Positions 7,587 to 14,965 of a DNA stretch of 47,285 nt are shown piece after piece. The notes under the pieces were generated by a model. It did not search any database. It worked only from the letters and a program-made list of their open reading frames with translations, and was not told the DNA's origin. The stretch is from NCBI GenBank assembly GCA_036379355.1, contig DASVGV010000145.1:1-47285 (forward strand), read 5' to 3'. Both the position numbers and the translations under genes were made by a program. The stretch is from CAJCIY01 sp036379355. GTDB taxonomy: Bacteria > Actinomycetota > Actinomycetes > Mycobacteriales > CAJCIY01. Positions within the stretch are counted from its first letter, which is position 1, and every line of letters begins with the position of its first letter.

Positions 7587-8681
7587 GTGCAGGAGAAGGT
7601 CGTCGCCGGTGTCGGGCCCGCCGCCTTCGCGCAGGCCGACCTGCTCCTGGACATCGGCGCGCACCACCCGTCGACGCATGGCTCGCTACGCCTCGCGCTG
7701 ACGATCGACGGCGACGTGGAGTCCGGCACCGTCGTCGCCGCCGAACCGCTCGTCGGTCACCTGCACCGCGGCGTCGAGAAGCTGTTCGAGGTACGTGACT
7801 ACCGCGCGATCACGATGCTCGCCAACCGGCACGACTGGCTGTCGGCGTTCGCGAACGAGATCGGTGTCGTCACCGCGGTCGAGCGGATGCTCGGGCTGGC
7901 CGTCCCCCCGCGCGCAACCTGGCTGCGCACCCTGCTGGTCGAGTGCAACCGCGTGCTCGCGCACCTGCTCTTCCTCGCCGCCGTGACCGACGACGACGCG
8001 CTCTACGCGGCGCGCGAGTCCCTGCAGCACCTCCTCGAGGAGGCCGCGGGCGGCCGGATGCACTTCATGTTCAGCCGGGTCGGCGGGGTGAAGGAGGAGC
8101 TGCCGCTCGGCTGGACCGACCACGCCCGCTCCGTCCTGTCCGGCCTGCCCACGCCGACCGTGCCGGAAGGCCTGGCCGGCAAGGGTTTTCTCGACCCGGC
8201 GCTGATCGACGCGTACGGCGTGTCCGGGCCGGTCGCCCGTGCCTCCGGCGCACCGCTCGACCTGCGCCGGGACCGGCCGTACCTCGCCTACGGAGAGCTC
8301 GACGTGCCGCTGGTCACCCAGACCGGCGGCGACTGCGCGGCGCGGTTCGCCCAGCTGGCCGCGGAGATCGAGCTGTCCGGCCGCCTCGCGCTGACCTGCC
8401 TGGACCGGCTCGAGAGCGTGACCGGGCCGGTGAACGTCCGGCTGCCCAAGGTCGTGAAGGCGCCCGAAGGCGCCGTCTACGTCCGCACCGAGAACCCGCT
8501 GGGCGTGCTCGGCTACTACCTCGTGAGCCACGGGGAGAAGACGCCGTGGCGCCTGCACATGCGCACCGCGTCGTTCAACAACGTGCAGGTGCTGCGGGAG
8601 GTACTGCCCGGCACCCGCGTGCCGGACCTCGCGGCCGTCCTTGCGTCGATGTTCTTCGTGGTCGGCGACGTCGACAAGTGA
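7587..8681 (+). CDS. Stand-alone NuoD-like protein (complex I 49-kDa / hydrogenase large-subunit fold)
   Basis: A 364-residue relative of NADH-quinone oxidoreductase subunit D. Landmarks match from end to end: HHPSTHGSLRL (26-36; QHPAAHG in NuoD), HLHRGVEKL (58-66), ECNRVLAHLL, GGRMHFMFSRVGGVKEELPLG, and the end VVGDVDK where NuoD has GEVDR. Arg61 in HRGVEKL aligns with the NDUFS2 arginine methylated by NDUFAF7. The quinone-site Tyr of the DYVSMM motif is Trp84 here (RHDWLSAF), so ordinary quinone chemistry is doubtful. No other nuo genes are nearby. GTG 7587 starts the homology but has a weak ribosome site. It could be a complex I paralog, an assembly decoy or part of an unknown redox enzyme. 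Confidence 0.8.
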   Translation: MQEKVVAGVGPAAFAQADLLLDIGAHHPSTHGSLRLALTIDGDVESGTVVAAEPLVGHLHRGVEKLFEVRDYRAITMLANRHDWLSAFANEIGVVTAVERMLGLAVPPRATWLRTLLVECNRVLAHLLFLAAVTDDDALYAARESLQHLLEEAAGGRMHFMFSRVGGVKEELPLGWTDHARSVLSGLPTPTVPEGLAGKGFLDPALIDAYGVSGPVARASGAPLDLRRDRPYLAYGELDVPLVTQTGGDCAARFAQLAAEIELSGRLALTCLDRLESVTGPVNVRLPKVVKAPEGAVYVRTENPLGVLGYYLVSHGEKTPWRLHMRTASFNNVQVLREVLPGTRVPDLAAVLASMFFVVGDVDK

Positions 8682-9262
8682 CGGGCTCCCTGGTGACGTG
8701 GCGGCGCGCCATCGCCGACCTGTACGCAACCGTGCGGGCGCTCGACCCGCCGTCCGGGCACGCGGCGTGGGTGGCCGGCCGCGACGCCGTGTTCCGCCAC
8801 CACCCCGACTCTCCCCTGGCCCCGGACTCACCCCTGCGGCAAACCGGGCTCCCGGTGGCCGGCTACGACCCGGCGTGGCGGTCGATCTGCAGGGTGGAAC
8901 CCGCTGAGCCCACGGTGTTCTCGTACGACACCGGCACCGACGGACGCGTGACGTTCGACCGGCTCGGCACGCTGCGCACGCCGTGGGGCGACCTCGACGC
9001 GTGGTGGCTGCGAGGCTACGGCGGAGGCCTGTTCGTCCCCGTCAAGGACCGCTCGGCCGGCCGCGGCACGTACGGCGGTGGGCGCTACCTGCTCGACACC
9101 GTGAAGGGCGCCGATCTCGGCGGCTCGGCCGAAGAAGGCTTCGTCGTCGACCTCAACTTTGCCTACCACCCGTCGTGCCGGTACGACGCCGCCTGGGCGT
9201 GCCCGCTGGCGCCGGCCGGCAACGTCCTCGAGGTGGACGTGCCCGTCGGAGAGCGCCTCTAG
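8678..9262 (+). CDS. DUF1684 family protein
   Basis: A 194-residue protein with the DUF1684 (PF07920) layout. It has an N-terminal helix with FRHHPDSPL, a central strand region (TFDRLGTLRTPWGDLDAWWL), then GTYGGGRYLLDT, and a closing VVDLNFAYHPSC with CPLAPAGN. These are the family's hallmark C-terminal motifs. Its biochemical function is unknown. GTG 8678 overlaps the preceding stop as GTGA, so it is translationally coupled to the NuoD-like gene. Its stop codon interlocks with the convergent transporter gene (CTAG at 9259-9262). The context ties it to the MidA/NuoD-like pair. Confidence 0.82.
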   Translation: MTGSLVTWRRAIADLYATVRALDPPSGHAAWVAGRDAVFRHHPDSPLAPDSPLRQTGLPVAGYDPAWRSICRVEPAEPTVFSYDTGTDGRVTFDRLGTLRTPWGDLDAWWLRGYGGGLFVPVKDRSAGRGTYGGGRYLLDTVKGADLGGSAEEGFVVDLNFAYHPSCRYDAAWACPLAPAGNVLEVDVPVGERL

Positions 9263-10269
9263 GAGGCGGGCTTCACGTCGCTGTCGGAGGAGAAGACCTC
9301 GACGAGCGCGACCCGGCCCTGCTCCACGGCGCTGCGGGTCAGGCTGCCGTCGGAGTCCAGCGGCGTGAAGCTGGTGATCTTCAGCCCGTACGTCTTCTTC
9401 AGGCCCTCCTCGCAGAACGGCCGCTGCGGGCACTCGACCGGGCCGCCCAGCGTGATGCCGCCGCTGCACGTGGAGGCCAGCTCCGAGAGCGTGCTCACGT
9501 GGTACTTGTTCGCGAAGTTCTCGGTCACCGCGAACGCGTCCTGGTCGGTCGCGGTCGCCGGGTCCAGCGCCGTCAGGCCCTTCGCCTCCGCGAGCGGCTT
9601 CAGCGCCGCCATCGTCTGGGTGATGTCCGAGCTCGCCTTCGTCGGCGCGTTGGCGCCGTTGGCGGCGGTGTTGAGGAACTCGGTGAGGGTCGCCGCGTAC
9701 TCGGGTACGACGTCGTACTGGCCGGCCTCCAGCGCCTTGAGGTAGGCCTCGCGGTTGGTGCTGATCTTCACGTTGGCCTTGTAGCCGGCCGCGTTCAGCA
9801 CGTCGGCGTAGATGTACGCGAGAGTCTGGTTCTCGGAGAAGTTCGCCGCGACGACGTTGATGGTGCCGCTGCCGCCGGAGAACCCGGACCCGAGGCCGTT
9901 CTGCGAGACGAAGTCGGACGCGGCCTGCTCACTGGGCTCGTGCTGGGTGCTGACAGCAGCGTTCAGCGCGTTGAGCTTCTGCTGGCTCAGCACCGACGAG
10001 ACCTTGTTGAGCGCGTCGGTCAGCGGCGCCTTCGCGACCGCGGTCCGCACCAGCGGGACGATGTTGTCCGACAGCTGGAGCTTCTTGTCGTCGGCCAGGG
10101 TCACGAGCGTGTTCCCCGCGACCGGCTGGCAGACCATGCCGGTCCCGCTGCTGCCGCCCGGTGACGCCGGAGCCGCCTTCGGCTTGCTGCCGCAGGCGGT
10201 GGCGAGGCCCGCCAGCGTGAGCGCGGCAAAGCCGAGGGAGAGGAACCGGATCGCGGGTACGCGTGTCAC
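9259..10269 (-). CDS. Osmoprotectant (glycine betaine/choline) ABC transporter substrate-binding lipoprotein, apparently circularly permuted
   Basis: A 336-residue exported lipoprotein: hydrophobic signal at 8-24 and lipobox LATAC with Cys26. It belongs to the OpuAC fold (PF04069) and is expected to hand betaine-like solutes to the two permeases upstream. Residues 137-332 hold the usual beginning (INVVAANFSENQTLAYIYADVL, DVVPEYAATLTEFL), then ITLGGPVEC ... GLKITSFTPLD and AVEQGRVALVEVFSSDSD. The protein stops there. The stretch that normally follows (TLVTLADDKKLQLSDNIVPLVR, LNKVSSVLSQQKLNALNAAV) sits instead at 53-127, before that core, joined by a Gly/Ser linker. Cysteines at 47, 268, 280 and 286 could form disulfides. 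GTG 10269 is preceded by AAGGCGG at a good distance. Confidence 0.88.
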   Translation of the reverse strand: MTRVPAIRFLSLGFAALTLAGLATACGSKPKAAPASPGGSSGTGMVCQPVAGNTLVTLADDKKLQLSDNIVPLVRTAVAKAPLTDALNKVSSVLSQQKLNALNAAVSTQHEPSEQAASDFVSQNGLGSGFSGGSGTINVVAANFSENQTLAYIYADVLNAAGYKANVKISTNREAYLKALEAGQYDVVPEYAATLTEFLNTAANGANAPTKASSDITQTMAALKPLAEAKGLTALDPATATDQDAFAVTENFANKYHVSTLSELASTCSGGITLGGPVECPQRPFCEEGLKKTYGLKITSFTPLDSDGSLTRSAVEQGRVALVEVFSSDSDVKPAS

Positions 10270-10382
10270 AGGATCGCCGCCTTCTGTGTCCCGTGCCCGA
10301 GGGCACGCGTGTCGGGCGGGAGGGAACCCGCTTGCAGCCAGCCAAACAGGCCGGCAGGGCTCCCGCAAGTGCAGGCCCGGGA

Positions 10383-11102
10383 TCAGGCGGTCGCGGCCTC
10401 CCGGCGGGGGCGCAGCCGCAGGAACAGCGCGCGCGTCCGGGTCCCGGGGGTGAGCGCCGCCTGCAGCAGCGCCAGGACGATCTCGACGGCGATCACCACG
10501 ACGATCACGGCCAGCGCACCGCCGATCAGCTCCCCCCGGCCGTTGCTCGCCTGGGCCTGGCCCAGGTTGATCGGGTTCCCGAGCCCGCCGCCGCCCACGA
10601 ACGCCGCCAGCGTCGCGGTCGCGCACGTCTGGACGCCGGCCGTCCGGATGCCCGCGGCCAGCAGCGGCAAGGCGAGCGGGAGTTCGACCCGCCGCAGGAT
10701 CTGACCGCCCGACATCCCCATCCCCCGGGCGGCGTCGACCGCGTCGGGATCGACGGTCGCGACACCGACGTAGGCGTTGACCAGGACGGGCGCGAGGGCG
10801 AACACGGCGAGGGCGATGACCGCCGCCTGGTTGCCCACGCCGATCGCGGTGATGCCGGCCAGCAGCACCAGCAGCCCGTACGTCGGTACGGAGCGCGTCG
10901 CGTCGGCGACCACCGTGACCGCGCCACCCCCGCGCTTCGCGTGCCCCAGGGCGATGCCGACCGGCAGCGCCACGACGGCGGCGAGCAGCACGGAGAGGAA
11001 CGTCAGCCACAGCTGGGTGAGCGTCTCGGCCGGCAGGCCGTTCTTGCCGTTCCACGTGTAGTAGTCGTTCAGGTAGTGGACCAGCTGCTGCCAGGTGCTC
11101 AT
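10383..11102 (-). CDS. Osmoprotectant ABC transporter permease (OpuCB/OpuCD type)
   Basis: A 239-residue membrane permease of the betaine/carnitine/choline ABC family with about five to six hydrophobic segments. The BPD_transp_1 coupling loop is seen as DAARGMGMSGGQILRRVELPLALP, and the conserved AAFVGGGGLG follows. It forms the channel with the first permease and the ATPase. ATG 11102 overlaps the stop of the upstream permease (ATGA), fixing the start and implying coupled translation. A 113-nt gap follows before the binding-protein gene; that gap holds a short hairpin (gtgcccgagggcac) but no clear terminator. Confidence 0.88.
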   Translation of the reverse strand: MSTWQQLVHYLNDYYTWNGKNGLPAETLTQLWLTFLSVLLAAVVALPVGIALGHAKRGGGAVTVVADATRSVPTYGLLVLLAGITAIGVGNQAAVIALAVFALAPVLVNAYVGVATVDPDAVDAARGMGMSGGQILRRVELPLALPLLAAGIRTAGVQTCATATLAAFVGGGGLGNPINLGQAQASNGRGELIGGALAVIVVVIAVEIVLALLQAALTPGTRTRALFLRLRPRREAATA

Positions 11103-11797
11103 GTCGACCGGGCCCGTCGCCAGGGGCTCAGCCACCGTTCCACGAGCAGCAGGACGACCTCCGAGACCACGGCCAGCGCGATGCACAGCACCAGCGCGGT
11201 GAAGATCTCGGCGTGGAACGGCGGGTGCGCGTTCAGCCCGGCGACGAGCAGGCCCCCCAGCCCGCCGAAGCCCAGGAGGGCGGCGACCGTCGTGATGCCG
11301 ATCGTGGACACCGTCGCGAGGCGGACCCCTGCCACGATCGACGGCAGGGCAAGCGGCAGCTCCACTCGCGTCACGAGCCGGAACCGGCCGTACCCGAGGC
11401 CGCGGGCCGCCTCGACCACGTCCTCGGGCACGGTGTCGAGCCCGACGAGCACGTTGCGCAGAAGCAGGATGAGGTTGTACGCCGTCAGCACGATGACCGC
11501 GCCGGTGTCGTGCCGCGGGTCGAGGAAGGACGACAGCAGGGCGAACGCCGCCACCGACGGGATCGTGTAGAGCAGGTTCGCCACGCCGATCGACCCCGCC
11601 CGGGCCACCGTGCTCCGTCGTACCAGCAGCGCGATCACCAGCGACAGAACCAGCGCAATAGCGACGGATCGGGCGACGAGACTGACGTGCTCGCTCAGAG
11701 CCGACAGGATGGTGTGCCTGTTGTAGTGGTTGGTGAAGTACGCCGGGCACCAGTACGCGTTGTCGGCAAGGCAGTTGCCGCGCGGCAGGAGGAGCAC
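11099..11797 (-). CDS. Osmoprotectant ABC transporter permease (OpuCB type)
   Basis: A 232-residue permease, first gene of the minus-strand transporter arm. After a short N-terminal region (NCLADNAYWCPAYF) come about five membrane helices and the ATPase-contact loop VVEAARGLGYGRFRLVTRVELPLALP, then AALLGFGGLGG. GTG 11797 is the only good start that keeps the N-terminal region. It has no Shine-Dalgarno sequence but is preceded by TAACGT at 7 nt, so a leaderless message is likely. This start codon touches the start of the divergent ATPase gene (CAC|GTG at 11795-11800). The second permease overlaps its stop. Confidence 0.85.
   Translation of the reverse strand: MLLLPRGNCLADNAYWCPAYFTNHYNRHTILSALSEHVSLVARSVAIALVLSLVIALLVRRSTVARAGSIGVANLLYTIPSVAAFALLSSFLDPRHDTGAVIVLTAYNLILLLRNVLVGLDTVPEDVVEAARGLGYGRFRLVTRVELPLALPSIVAGVRLATVSTIGITTVAALLGFGGLGGLLVAGLNAHPPFHAEIFTALVLCIALAVVSEVVLLLVERWLSPWRRARST
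11787..11792 (+). promoter_or_regulatory. Ribosome binding site AGGAGG of the ATPase gene
   Basis: A perfect AGGAGG lies 8 nt before GTG 11801 (5 nt before the alternative GTG 11798), and it favours 11801. The site is embedded in the opposite-strand coding sequence of the first permease. Confidence 0.65.
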
Positions 11798-11800
11798 GTG

Positions 11801-12784
11801 GTGGACGTTAGCGACCGAGACGTCGCCACGCCGACGATCGAGCTGCGCGAGGTCGGCAAGCGCTACCCCGACGGCACCGTCGCCGTCGCGGCGCTGGACC
11901 TGTCCGTCGCGGAGGGTGAGCTGGTCGCCCTGATCGGGCCGTCGGGCTGCGGCAAGACCACCACACTGAAGATGCTGAACCGGCTCATCGATCCCACCAG
12001 CGGCCAGATTCTGCTTGCGGGAGAGGACATCTCCACGATCGATCCCGTCCGGCTGCGCCGCCGCATCGGGTACGTGATCCAGAACGTCGGGCTGTTCCCG
12101 CACCAGGACATCCGCACGAACGTCGCCTCGGTGCCCCGGCTCCTCGGCTGGCCCCGAGCCCGCACCCGCGCGCGGGTCGACGAGCTGATCGAGCTCGTCG
12201 GTCTCGACCCGTCGGTGCACGGCGGTCGCTACCCGGCGCAGCTGTCCGGCGGGCAGCGTCAGCGCGTCGGTGTGGCCCGCGCGCTGGCCGCGGACCCGCC
12301 TGTGCTGCTGATGGACGAGCCGTTCTCGGCGATCGACCCGATCGCCCGCGACAACCTCCAGCAGCAGTTCCTGCGCATCCAGCGGGAGGTCCGCAAGACC
12401 GTCGTGATGGTCACCCACGACGTCGACGAGGCGGTGCTGCTGGCCGACCGCATCGCGGTCTTCCGCGAGGGCGGCCACCTCGAGCAGTACGCCCCTCCGG
12501 CGCAGGTGCTCGGCGGCCCGGCGACCCCCTTCGTCGAGCAGTTCGTCGGCGGCGACCGCGCGCTGCGGCGCCTCACGGTGACGACGCTCGCGGAGGGCGA
12601 CCTGCTGCCGCGGCGCGACGGGGCCGAGGCCCGGGTGTCGGTCGGCGACACGCTGCACACCGCGCTCGCCACGATCCTGCGGACGGATGCCGGCTGGGTC
12701 GAGGTCGTCGACGGCGACGGGACGACCGTGGTCGGCAGCCTCGGCCCGGAGGAGGTGTTTGCCGCCTCCCGCCGGGACACCTGA
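11801..12784 (+). CDS. Osmoprotectant ABC transporter ATP-binding protein (OpuCA/ProV type)
   Basis: A 327-residue ABC ATPase powering the osmoprotectant importer encoded divergently. It has Walker A GPSGCGKTTT, the Q-loop region VIQNVGLFPH, signature LSGGQRQRVG, Walker B VLLMDEP followed by FSAIDP, and switch His in VTHDVDEA. After the nucleotide domain, residues about 270-320 look like a single CBS-type segment (VSVGDTLHTALATIL ... GTTVVGSLG), which in OpuA-type ATPases senses ionic strength. It is read opposite to its permeases and binding protein, so the transporter is split into two divergent arms. It ends 3 nt before the convergent DUF3180 gene. Confidence 0.9.
   Translation: MDVSDRDVATPTIELREVGKRYPDGTVAVAALDLSVAEGELVALIGPSGCGKTTTLKMLNRLIDPTSGQILLAGEDISTIDPVRLRRRIGYVIQNVGLFPHQDIRTNVASVPRLLGWPRARTRARVDELIELVGLDPSVHGGRYPAQLSGGQRQRVGVARALAADPPVLLMDEPFSAIDPIARDNLQQQFLRIQREVRKTVVMVTHDVDEAVLLADRIAVFREGGHLEQYAPPAQVLGGPATPFVEQFVGGDRALRRLTVTTLAEGDLLPRRDGAEARVSVGDTLHTALATILRTDAGWVEVVDGDGTTVVGSLGPEEVFAASRRDT
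11805..11810 (-). promoter_or_regulatory. -10 element (TAACGT) for the permease arm, inside the ATPase gene start
   Basis: On the minus strand TAACGT ends 7 nt before the GTG at 11797. It lies in the first codons of the divergent ATPase gene, so the promoter of one arm overlaps the coding start of the other. Confidence 0.4.
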
Positions 12785-12787
12785 CCG

Positions 12788-13279
12788 TCAGGCGTGCGCC
12801 GGGCCCTCGTTGCGGCCGCGGTGGCCGTGCTTGTCCTCGTCGTCGTGGATCTTGATGCGGCAGACCCACTCCAGCCAGAGCGCGGCAGCGGTCAGCGCGG
12901 CGCCGGAGATGATGCCGGCGATCGCGAGCTTCCGGTCGTGGGCGACGGCGTCGAGGGAACCTCGCTGGGTGAGCAGGAAGACCAGACCGCCGAGCCACAG
13001 CCCGGTCAGCAGCGCACCCACCGGCGAGCAGGCGCGCGCCAGCGCCGCGAAGCGCGCGACGGCGATGGGGTCGATGGGCCGCGCACCACGCTGCATCGTC
13101 AGCCGGTTGCGCGTGGTCCAGGCGAGAAAAGCGATCATCACCGCGATGATCGCGACCGGGACGACCCAGGAGGTGGGCAGCTCGGGCAGCTCGCCGTAGG
13201 CCCACCCGAGCACCACGCCGCCGACCACGCCACCGGCCGCGAACGTCGCCACCAGCACCCGGATGCGGGTCGGCTTCAC
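12788..13279 (-). CDS. DUF3180 family membrane protein
   Basis: A 163-residue membrane protein with four hydrophobic segments (about 8-28, 37-55, 85-105 and 120-142), a charged loop, and a His/Asp/Glu-rich C-terminal tail (HDDEDKHGHRGRNEG). The length and its place directly after folK match the actinobacterial DUF3180 family, whose function is unknown. GTG 13279 overlaps the folK stop (GTGA), so it is the last gene of the ftsH-fol operon. Confidence 0.82.
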   Translation of the reverse strand: MKPTRIRVLVATFAAGGVVGGVVLGWAYGELPELPTSWVVPVAIIAVMIAFLAWTTRNRLTMQRGARPIDPIAVARFAALARACSPVGALLTGLWLGGLVFLLTQRGSLDAVAHDRKLAIAGIISGAALTAAALWLEWVCRIKIHDDEDKHGHRGRNEGPAHA

Positions 13280-13755
13280 GCGAGGACCTCGCCGGTCCGC
13301 ACGACGCCGTGCCGGCCCAGCCGGTCCAGCAGCGCGGCGACCGGCCCGTACCCGGGCAGCCGCGCGTCGGGGTCGACGTCCAGCCACGGAGCGAGGACGA
13401 ACGCGCGCTCGTGGGCCCGCGGGTGCGGGAGGGTGAGCACCGCGTCGCCGCTCACCGTCCCCCCGGCGTCGATGACGTCGACGTCGAGCGTGCGCGGCCC
13501 CCACCGCACCTCCCGCGTACGGCCCGCGGCGGCCTCGGCGGCGTGCGCGGCCGCCAGTGCCGCGGCGGCGTCCCCCGCTTCGGCGAGCACGACCGCGTTG
13601 AGGTACGGCCCCTGCTCCGGACCGCCGACCGGCGCCGTCTCGTACACCGGGCTGACCGCCGTCACCTCCAGCGAGGCCCGCAGCACCTGCAGGCCGAGCC
13701 GCAGGTGTCCCATCCGGTCGCCGAGGTTGCTGCCCAGCGAGAGCACCACGTTCAC
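13276..13755 (-). CDS. folK: 6-hydroxymethyl-7,8-dihydropterin pyrophosphokinase
   Basis: A 159-residue HPPK. It transfers pyrophosphate from ATP to 6-hydroxymethyl-dihydropterin, the step before FolP in folate synthesis. Visible marks are LSLGSNLGDR at the N-terminus, VSPVYETAPVGGPEQGPYLNAV, the signature RWGPRTLDVDVI with its paired metal-binding aspartates, and LPHPRAHERAFVLAPW. GTG 13755 overlaps the folB stop (GTGA), which decides the start. Confidence 0.95.
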   Translation of the reverse strand: MNVVLSLGSNLGDRMGHLRLGLQVLRASLEVTAVSPVYETAPVGGPEQGPYLNAVVLAEAGDAAAALAAAHAAEAAAGRTREVRWGPRTLDVDVIDAGGTVSGDAVLTLPHPRAHERAFVLAPWLDVDPDARLPGYGPVAALLDRLGRHGVVRTGEVLA

Positions 13756-14141
13756 CGACGCGCCCGCCGGATCGTCACGGTCACGTCGTCGACCGGCCGG
13801 CCGACGGGGGCCTGCGGCTTGTGCACGGTGATCGTCACCGCATCCACGAGGTCGTACCCCAGGCACACGTCCGCGAGCCGCGCGGCGAGAGTCTCGATCA
13901 GGTCCACCGGCGGACCGCCGATCACGTCGGTGAGGCGGCCCGCGAGCTCGGCGTAGTTCACCGTCCGGGCCAGATCGTCGGCAGCCGCGGCAGGAGCGGT
14001 GTCCATCTCCAACACCGCGTCGACGACGAAGTCCTGCCCGGCCGCGCGCTCCTCGGGCAGGACCCCGTGAAACCCTCTGTGCCGCAGACCTTTCAACGCA
14101 ACCGTGTCACCCGCGTCAGGACGTCCGGGCCCGGCGGTCAT
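13752..14141 (-). CDS. folB: Dihydroneopterin aldolase
   Basis: A 129-residue FolB converting dihydroneopterin to 6-hydroxymethyl-dihydropterin and glycolaldehyde. Typical segments are VALKGLRHRGFHGVLPEER (active-site Glu in the HGVLPEER loop), NYAELAGRL, PVDLIETLAARLAD and a closing strand with a conserved Lys (VTITVHKPQAPVG). ATG 14141 overlaps the folP stop (ATGA). The family normally forms a ring of four or eight subunits. Confidence 0.95.
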   Translation of the reverse strand: MTAGPGRPDAGDTVALKGLRHRGFHGVLPEERAAGQDFVVDAVLEMDTAPAAAADDLARTVNYAELAGRLTDVIGGPPVDLIETLAARLADVCLGYDLVDAVTITVHKPQAPVGRPVDDVTVTIRRARR

Positions 14142-14965
14142 CGCGCGCCGTCCCAGGCCGCCAGGACCCGCAGCGCGTCGACCGTCGGGCGCACGTCGTG
14201 GACGCGCACGCCCCAGGCACCCGCCTGCGCGGCGAGCACTGCTGCGGCCAGCGACGCCGCCCCGCGCTCGCCGACCGGCCTCGGCCCGTCACCCGTGGCG
14301 AGCAGCCGTCCCAGAAAGGCCTTGCGGCTGGATCCGACGAGAACGGGGCGCCCGAGCTCGAGGAAGGCGGCCAGGCCGGCCAGCACCTGCCAGTTCTGGT
14401 CGCCGATCTTGTGGAAGCCGATGCCCGGGTCGAGGACGACGGCGTCGGCGTCCACGCCGGCGGCGACGGCCGCGTCGAGCCGGGCGCGCAGCTCGTCCCG
14501 CACCTCGCCCACCACGTCGTCGTACTGCGCGGCGGACGTCATGTCGGCGCTGTCGCCCCGCGAGTGCATCAGCACCACCGGCGCGCCGGCGCCGGCCAGC
14601 AGCGGCAGCATGGCCGGGTCGGCCCGCCCGCCGCTGACGTCGTTGACGAGCACCGCGCCCGCCGCCAAGCAGGCCTCGGCGACCGCCGCGCGCTGCGTGT
14701 CGATGCTCACCGGGACCCGCCCGGCGAGCGCCTCGACGACGGGCAGCACCCGCCGCAGCTCCTCGTCGGCGTCCACCCGGCTCGCGCCCGGCCGCGTCGA
14801 CTCGCCGCCCACGTCGACGACGTCCGCCCCCGCGGCGGCCATCTCGACGCCGTGTGCGATGGCCGCGTCGGGGTCGAGGTACGCGCCGCCGTCCGAGAAC
14901 GAGTCCGGCGTCACGTTGAGGACCCCCATGACCCGGCAGCGGCCGATGTCGGCGAACCCCTTCAT
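14138..14965 (-). CDS. folP: Dihydropteroate synthase
   Basis: A 275-residue TIM-barrel DHPS, the sulfonamide target, joining p-aminobenzoate to the pterin pyrophosphate. Both family signatures are present: VMGVLNVTPDSFSDGG near the N-terminus and DVGGESTRPGA. SIDTQRAAVAEACLAAGA, NDVSGG, DPGIGFHK and VGSSRKAFLG follow in order. ATG 14965 overlaps the stop of the upstream MprF-like gene (ATGA). Confidence 0.95.
   Translation of the reverse strand: MKGFADIGRCRVMGVLNVTPDSFSDGGAYLDPDAAIAHGVEMAAAGADVVDVGGESTRPGASRVDADEELRRVLPVVEALAGRVPVSIDTQRAAVAEACLAAGAVLVNDVSGGRADPAMLPLLAGAGAPVVLMHSRGDSADMTSAAQYDDVVGEVRDELRARLDAAVAAGVDADAVVLDPGIGFHKIGDQNWQVLAGLAAFLELGRPVLVGSSRKAFLGRLLATGDGPRPVGERGAASLAAAVLAAQAGAWGVRVHDVRPTVDALRVLAAWDGAR

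Noticed and set aside
10270..10382. Terminator or attenuator between permease and binding-protein genes
   Set aside because: Only a weak 6-bp hairpin with a tiny loop (gtgcccgagggcac). Not convincing, and the binding protein needs co-expression.
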